Part shown: positions 15,753 through 19,714 of the stretch, in pieces
Layout of the letters: every line of letters begins with the position of its first letter
Position numbering within the stretch: the stretch's first letter is position 1
Source of the DNA: Burkholderiales bacterium
Lineage (GTDB): Bacteria; Pseudomonadota; Gammaproteobacteria; Burkholderiales; Burkholderiaceae_C
Reading direction: 5' to 3'
Assembly: GCA_025354615.1 (NCBI GenBank)
Contig: JANXMO010000274.1
Location: 1 to 19,714, forward strand
DNA length: 19,714 nucleotides
Position numbers and translations under genes: made by a program
The notes under the pieces: generated by a model
What the model saw: the letters and a program-made list of their open reading frames with translations, nothing else
Told to the model about the DNA's origin: nothing
Databases searched by the model: none

Positions 15753-17834
15753 TCAAAACGTCACCCGCACCCCCGCTTTGAACGCCCGCCCGGGCAACGG
15801 CGACAAACCGCGAATGGTCTGCACCGACGCGGCGCTGTAAGCCAGCCGGTTGGTCAGGTTGTCGACGCGCACAAACCAGAGCGCATCGAACCCGGGCCAA
15901 TTGACACGCCGCGCCAGCGACAGGTTGACCAGCGTGTAACCCGCGGTAGGTGTGTCGTCCACCGGCACGCGCGCCTGGCGGGCCGCATGGTCAATATCGA
16001 TGCGGCTGCTCCACGGCCCTTGCGCCGCATTGAGCCCCAGGTTGATGCGCAGCGGCGGCAGGCGTGGCAGCGGCTGGCCGGTGTCGGCATTGCTGGCGCG
16101 TGTGAGGTCGAGTTTCGCCGTGCCGTCCAGCGTCCAGGGTCGGGCCAACAAGCGGTGCTGGCCTTCGAGTTCGATGCCGTGCAGACGCGCCCGTACTGAC
16201 TGAAAGGCGTACCGCGGCACGTCATGAAAGCCGCCCGCGCCATCGTCCACGCTTTGTACACCGGTCGCTTGCAGCGCAATAAAGCGGTCGAACTGGCTGG
16301 CAAACACGCCGGCCCGCAAGTGGCTCGACTCCCCGTCAAGCCATTGCAGAGCCACATCGACATTGCGGCCACGCTCGTTGCCCAGCGCCGGGTTGCCGAC
16401 TTCAAAGGTGCCAGTGGCCGCATGCAGGCCATTGGCAAACAGCTCGAACGATGTCGGCGCCCGCTCGGTGGCGCTGAACGAGGTGGTCATGCGCCATTGC
16501 GGCCACAGCACGGCAACGTTGGACAGCGAAGCACTGCTCAGCGAGAAGCGGCGTTGCAACGGGCCGCCGAAACGTGGCGCCAGCGCAGGGTCGGCATCGC
16601 CCCGCGAGTCAACTTGCACGCGTTCCAGGCGCAGCCCGGCAGAGAGCCGGCCGAGCGGCCAGGCGGCTTCCTCCAGCGCGAACACGGCTTGCTTGCCGGT
16701 GCGCGTGCTGGGCACGAAGGCTTCGTCGCCCAGCGCTGAAAAGTCGGAAGCCTCGAGCTGCAAACCCACTACGCCCTGCAACGGCCCCAGCGGCTGGTGC
16801 TGCGCTTCCAGGCGCAGTTCATTGCCGGCGGTCAAAAACGTCGTGCCAATCGCTCCGCTGCCGTCCACTTCTTCATGCCGATAAACGGTGCGGTTGAACG
16901 CGAAGCGAATGGTGGGCAGCAAACCCTCGGGCTGCTTGAATTCGCCTGCGGCGGCCAGGTGTTGGCGCTTCATGCGAATCACCACATTGGGCTCGGCGAC
17001 CACGCCATAGCTGCTGTCATAGGTGTCGAACGCCATGCCGAAGTGGCTGGGGCCGAAAAACACCGAGCTGCCCAGCGCACCGCCGCTGGTTTGCGCCGCC
17101 GAGTTGCGCACCCGTTCACTGCCCGGCAGCGCCTGGTTGTCGGCGATGGGAATGTGGAACGGCACCCGCAAGTCGGACGTCTTGCGGCTGAAGGCATCGG
17201 CATGCAAGACCAAGCCATTGGCGCCAGTTTCCACCACCGCAGCGCCACTGCGTTCAGTGGCGGCACCGCCCAGGCGCAGCTCCGCCGAGCCGCTGCTGCC
17301 TTCGAGGCGACGTGTCGGAATGCGGTTGTCCAGGGCGTTGACGACGCCACCGACCGCGCTGCCCCCATAAAACAAGGCGGCAGGGCCGCGCAGCACTTCA
17401 ATGCGTTCGACGACCAGTGGATCGATCGGCACGGCATGGTCAAAACTCAAGCTGGATGCATCGAGTGACGCGCCTGCGTTGTTCATGACCTTGACCCGGT
17501 CACCGTCCAGGCCGCGGATGGTCGGCCGGTTGGCATTGGGGCCGAAGTAAGTCGAGGCAACGCCGGGCAGACCGGACAAGGTCTCGCCCAGCGAACTGCC
17601 GCGGCGCAAGGTCAATGCATCGCCCGACAGCTCTGACACTGGAGCGGTTGTTTCCAATCGACCCAAGGGGTTGCCTGTGACCGTGACGCGGTCAAGATGT
17701 GTGGGAGAAGCGTCGCCCGAGGGTGGCGTCTGCGCCCAGCCGGACACGACGGACGGTGGCCCCGCCGTGATGCAAAGCAGCGTGGCAACAGGAAAAGGCC
17801 GCACGCGGCGAGCCCATGCAGTGAAGATGTTCAT
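15753..17834 (-). CDS. TonB-dependent outer membrane receptor, ZnuD-like
   Basis: This 693-residue outer membrane receptor imports a substrate using TonB energy. It has a signal peptide (about 1-35, ending SGWAQ), a TonB-box-like segment DRVTVTG (48-54), a plug domain at about 60-170 with RPTIRGLDGDRVKVM and FDHAVPIDPLVVERIEVLRGP, then a beta-barrel ending in the terminal Phe typical of outer membrane proteins. The plug blocks and the SSYGVVAEP segment resemble ZnuD, the zinc receptor of Neisseria, so zinc or another metal is the likely substrate. No Zur box was recognised upstream. ATG 17834 is chosen because a signal peptide begins there; an open frame reaches 17963. A small His/Cys protein gene lies upstream on the same strand. 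Confidence 0.92.
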   Translation of the reverse strand: MNIFTAWARRVRPFPVATLLCITAGPPSVVSGWAQTPPSGDASPTHLDRVTVTGNPLGRLETTAPVSELSGDALTLRRGSSLGETLSGLPGVASTYFGPNANRPTIRGLDGDRVKVMNNAGASLDASSLSFDHAVPIDPLVVERIEVLRGPAALFYGGSAVGGVVNALDNRIPTRRLEGSSGSAELRLGGAATERSGAAVVETGANGLVLHADAFSRKTSDLRVPFHIPIADNQALPGSERVRNSAAQTSGGALGSSVFFGPSHFGMAFDTYDSSYGVVAEPNVVIRMKRQHLAAAGEFKQPEGLLPTIRFAFNRTVYRHEEVDGSGAIGTTFLTAGNELRLEAQHQPLGPLQGVVGLQLEASDFSALGDEAFVPSTRTGKQAVFALEEAAWPLGRLSAGLRLERVQVDSRGDADPALAPRFGGPLQRRFSLSSASLSNVAVLWPQWRMTTSFSATERAPTSFELFANGLHAATGTFEVGNPALGNERGRNVDVALQWLDGESSHLRAGVFASQFDRFIALQATGVQSVDDGAGGFHDVPRYAFQSVRARLHGIELEGQHRLLARPWTLDGTAKLDLTRASNADTGQPLPRLPPLRINLGLNAAQGPWSSRIDIDHAARQARVPVDDTPTAGYTLVNLSLARRVNWPGFDALWFVRVDNLTNRLAYSAASVQTIRGLSPLPGRAFKAGVRVTF

Positions 17835-17902
17835 TGGATTGAAAGACGGTTTGGAGCGCCCTGAGAGGGCAAAGTAGCGGCGTGCTGGTGCGGCAAATAG
17901 CG

Positions 17903-17933
17903 GCAGCAGCAAGCAGCAGCAGCAGACAGCAAC
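17903..17933. repeat. Short CAG/GCA trinucleotide repeat in the TonB receptor leader
   Basis: The plus strand reads GCA repeats in two blocks (three, then four units after an extra A), followed by degenerate units. It lies within the 273-base gap between the TonB receptor start and the small His/Cys protein gene. No promoter or metal-responsive operator was recognised in the rest of the gap. The repeat is short, so instability is only a possibility. Confidence 0.5.
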
Positions 17934-18107
17934 AAATCGCGGCAGGCGGCAAGAACGCGGCATTAGCCACTGGGCGTGCGCGCAGGCAAAGGTGCAGCGC
18001 TTACAAAAGCAGCGCGGCGCCGCGAAGTGCGACGAAGGCGGTTAACGCGGCGCCGGAACGGATGCTGTTGCACCACCCCGGCGGTTGTTCAGCGGTGCCG
18101 CCTCAAG

Positions 18108-18533
18108 TCAAGCCGTTTGCTGGCGCGGCGGCGCACGGGCCAGGAATCCAACCGTCGGCGCTCGTGAAATACCGCCGTTGCCCGGCGTTGCAACCGACTG
18201 CGGGGAGCAGTCGATGGTCTGCATGACGACGGGGCTTGCGGGCAACAGGTCAGGCTGCAGCAAAGCGTCATACAGGGTGCAGCCCGCGCCTTTTTCGTGG
18301 CCGGCAAACAGCGGCGCGGCGTTGCCGACGTCGAGCCGATGACCGCCGCCTGGCGCCGCACGGACAGATGCCGACCCTTGCGTGGAGATGCGGACAGACG
18401 CTGCGTCTCGATGCACGATGCCGTGTGCCAGCCCCAGCGTCTGCAGCAGCACCATGCCGGCCCACAGCACGGCCCAGATCGGCATACGCCGGGCGGCCTG
18501 GCGCAGACGGAAAGCGAACCGGCGGGAGGACAT
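18108..18533 (-). CDS. Small membrane-anchored His/Cys protein
   Basis: This 141-residue protein has a basic N-terminus (MSSRRFAFRLRQAARR) followed by one hydrophobic segment at about 19-36, which is either an anchor or an uncleaved signal. It then has His37 and His41, and a conserved-looking block LFAGHEKGAGCTLYDALLQPDLL (residues 75-97) with His79 and Cys85. Proteins of this look are often found beside metal-type TonB receptors in Comamonadaceae, but I cannot name a family with certainty. The His/Cys arrangement suggests periplasmic metal binding. It lies 33 bases after msrA and 273 bases before the TonB receptor on the same strand. Function is inferred only from context. Confidence 0.7.
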   Translation of the reverse strand: MSSRRFAFRLRQAARRMPIWAVLWAGMVLLQTLGLAHGIVHRDAASVRISTQGSASVRAAPGGGHRLDVGNAAPLFAGHEKGAGCTLYDALLQPDLLPASPVVMQTIDCSPQSVATPGNGGISRAPTVGFLARAPPRQQTA

Positions 18534-18566
18534 GAATGGAAAAAACGCCAGCCGATCAAAAAAAGC

Positions 18567-19097
18567 TCAGCCGCGGCGAACCAGGTTCGCGAAGGTCTTG
18601 ACGAACTTCTGCACCTTGGGCGCCGCCACCATCGCGCAATAGCCTTGGTGGGGATGGCGGGCGTAATAGTGCTGGTGCTCTTCTTCAGCACGGCTGTAGT
18701 TGTCCAGCGCCAGCAACTCGGTGACGACGCGGCCGTTGTGAAGCGCGTTCACCTCGTCCAACACTTCACGCGCCACGGCCTTTTGGGCCGCACTGTGAAC
18801 ATAAATGCCGGAGCGGTATTGGGTGCCTTTATCAGCCCCCTGGAGGTTCAGCGTGGTTGGGTCATGGACGACGAAAAAAACCTCCAGCAACTGGCGCAGC
18901 GACACTTTGTCAGGGTCAAACTGCACCCGCACCACCTCCGCATGGCCGGTGGTTCCGCTGCAGACTTGCTCGTATGTCGGGTTCTGAACATGGCCGTTGC
19001 TGTAGCCGGATTCCACCGCCACAACGCCTTCCACTTGCTCATAAACGGCTTCGGTGCACCAAAAACAGCCACCGCCCAGCACGATCGAATCAAGCAT
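18567..19097 (-). CDS. msrA: Peptide-methionine (S)-S-oxide reductase
   Basis: MsrA reduces methionine-S-sulfoxide in proteins or as free amino acid, repairing oxidative damage. The 176-residue protein contains the catalytic GGCFWCTE motif with Cys11 and Cys14, the GYSNGHVQNPTYEQVCSGTTGHAEVV block, YRSGIY and the C-terminal EEEHQHYYARHP segment. Cys154 (QGYC) is a candidate resolving cysteine. ATG 19097 is preferred over TTG 19124 because the family N-terminus begins there, with a GGGGA sequence just upstream. Length is normal for the short MsrA type. There is no fused MsrB. The gene lies between erpA and the small His/Cys gene, all on the minus strand. Confidence 0.95.
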   Translation of the reverse strand: MLDSIVLGGGCFWCTEAVYEQVEGVVAVESGYSNGHVQNPTYEQVCSGTTGHAEVVRVQFDPDKVSLRQLLEVFFVVHDPTTLNLQGADKGTQYRSGIYVHSAAQKAVAREVLDEVNALHNGRVVTELLALDNYSRAEEEHQHYYARHPHQGYCAMVAAPKVQKFVKTFANLVRRG

Positions 19098-19169
19098 TGA
19101 GTTCCCCGGGTTCAAAGACGCCAAACAAAAGCCGCCTGCAGGCAGCTTCGAAAATTGCTGGGGCCGGGC

Positions 19170-19550
19170 TTAGACAGAAAAGCTCGAGCCGCAGCCACAA
19201 GTCGTCGTGGCGTTCGGGTTTTTGATCACGAATTGCGCGCCTTGCAAGTCGTCTTTGTAGTCGATTTCGCCGCCCATCAGGTACTGCAGGCTCATGGCGT
19301 CGATCAGCAGCGTCACGCCGTTCTTGTTCATCTGCGTATCGTCTTCGTTGACCAGTTCATCAAACGTGAACCCATATTGAAAGCCGGAGCAACCGCCGCC
19401 TTGCACGAAGACGCGCAATTTCAGCTCTGGGTTGCCTTCTTCGTCGACGAGTTCCTTGACCTTTGCCGCGGCACTGTCGGTGAACACCAAGGGTGCGGGC
19501 GGTTCATCCGCGGCGGGGGCGAAAGACGTTTGTTCAACAGCGGCATTCAT
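19170..19550 (-). CDS. erpA: Iron-sulfur cluster insertion protein
   Basis: This A-type carrier delivers Fe-S clusters to apoproteins such as those of isoprenoid synthesis. The 126-residue protein ends with the classic Cys pattern: Cys54 in [11 protein letters not shown] and Cys118/Cys120 in [12 protein letters not shown]. An acidic, Pro-rich N-terminal extension of about 20 residues precedes the domain, as in Burkholderiales ErpA. The ATG at 19550 has AGGAG seven bases upstream (19558-19562 on the complement), which decides against the TTG at 19568. The bactofilin gene ends 41 bases upstream on the same strand, an arrangement common in this order. Confidence 0.94.
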   Translation of the reverse strand: MNAAVEQTSFAPAADEPPAPLVFTDSAAAKVKELVDEEGNPELKLRVFVQGGGCSGFQYGFTFDELVNEDDTQMNKNGVTLLIDAMSLQYLMGGEIDYKDDLQGAQFVIKNPNATTTCGCGSSFSV

Positions 19551-19591
19551 TTGGCAACTCCTGGTCAAAAATTGAGCTGGCTTTCAAAGGC

Positions 19592-19714
19592 TCAGGCATT
19601 GTTCGAAGCGGCCAACTTCAACGCCGGCTTTTCACCCACCTTCAACGGGCACAACTCTCCATTGATGGTGGCGCCCTGATGCATTTCAAGCGCTTCGTAA
19701 CGCACGTCGCCCAC
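19592..19714 (-). CDS. Bactofilin, C-terminal end (partial)
   Basis: The last 40 codons of a polymer-forming bactofilin (PF04519) run in from the right edge and stop with TGA at 19594-19592. The visible part VGDVRYEALEMHQGATINGEL is the final beta-helix rung typical of bactofilins. It is followed by a short Lys/Ala-rich tail (PLKVGEKPALKLAASNNA). Bactofilins form cytoskeletal filaments linked to cell shape or polar localisation. The start and the usual upstream peptidase gene lie outside the window. Bactofilin followed by erpA is a familiar Burkholderiales arrangement, which supports the call. Confidence 0.85.
   Translation of the reverse strand: MGDVRYEALEMHQGATINGELCPLKVGEKPALKLAASNNA

Noticed and set aside
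17857..17875. Small hairpin (GCCCT/AGGGC) upstream of the TonB receptor
   Set aside because: The stem is five base pairs without a T run, which is expected by chance in GC-rich DNA.
17835..17963. N-terminal extension of the TonB receptor to ATG 17963
   Set aside because: A proper signal peptide begins at ATG 17834. The extension would place a second hydrophobic Cys-rich stretch before it.

Overview
The window is a GC-rich chromosomal segment of a betaproteobacterium, most likely Burkholderiales and probably Comamonadaceae-like. I infer this from the protein sequences (GcvP, AroC, PdxH, Edd/Eda, bactofilin next to ErpA) without database searches. Most genes are housekeeping, tightly packed and often overlapping. 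No rRNA, tRNA, CRISPR array or insertion sequence was seen, and no stretch longer than about 300 bases lacks a gene.

Layout. At 1-612 (+) lie the 3' end of gcvP and a small secreted protein of unknown function. At 690-2820 (-) are a CBS-domain protein, aroC and an NTF2/SnoaL-like protein coupled to aroC by an ATGA overlap. At 3062-4709 (+) are a Tim44-like membrane protein and an RluA-type pseudouridine synthase. At 4675-9632 (-) is a two-gene biosynthetic locus: a PF10014-type 2-oxoglutarate/Fe(II) dioxygenase and a 1399-residue NRPS with the order A-PCP-C-PCP-TE. At 9728-11031 are a cupin DUF985 protein (+), an S4 RNA-binding protein (-) and a cold-shock protein (+) with a clear terminator. 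At 11058-13510 (-) are edd and eda of the Entner-Doudoroff pathway. At 13625-14206 (+) is a perfect PIP box with a correctly spaced -10 element, leading to an unknown 150-residue protein of lower GC. At 14256-14861 (-) is a MocA-like nucleotidyltransferase, at 15071-15706 (+) pdxH, at 15753-17834 (-) a ZnuD-like TonB-dependent receptor, at 18108-18533 (-) a small membrane-anchored His/Cys protein, then msrA, erpA and the 3' end of a bactofilin gene (-).

Two things stand out. First, the dioxygenase and NRPS overlap by four bases. The A-domain pocket residues read D-A-L-W-L-G-G-T-F-K, a valine-type code, and PF10014 enzymes hydroxylate free aliphatic amino acids. Together they suggest an undescribed small product built from a branched-chain or hydroxylated branched-chain amino acid, with one A domain serving two carrier proteins. 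Second, TTCGC-N15-TTCGC followed 31 bases later by TATTCT matches the HrpX-dependent promoter of plant-pathogenic Xanthomonas and Acidovorax. This makes the 150-residue protein a candidate type III secretion regulon member or effector. Whether the host encodes HrpX and a type III system cannot be seen here.
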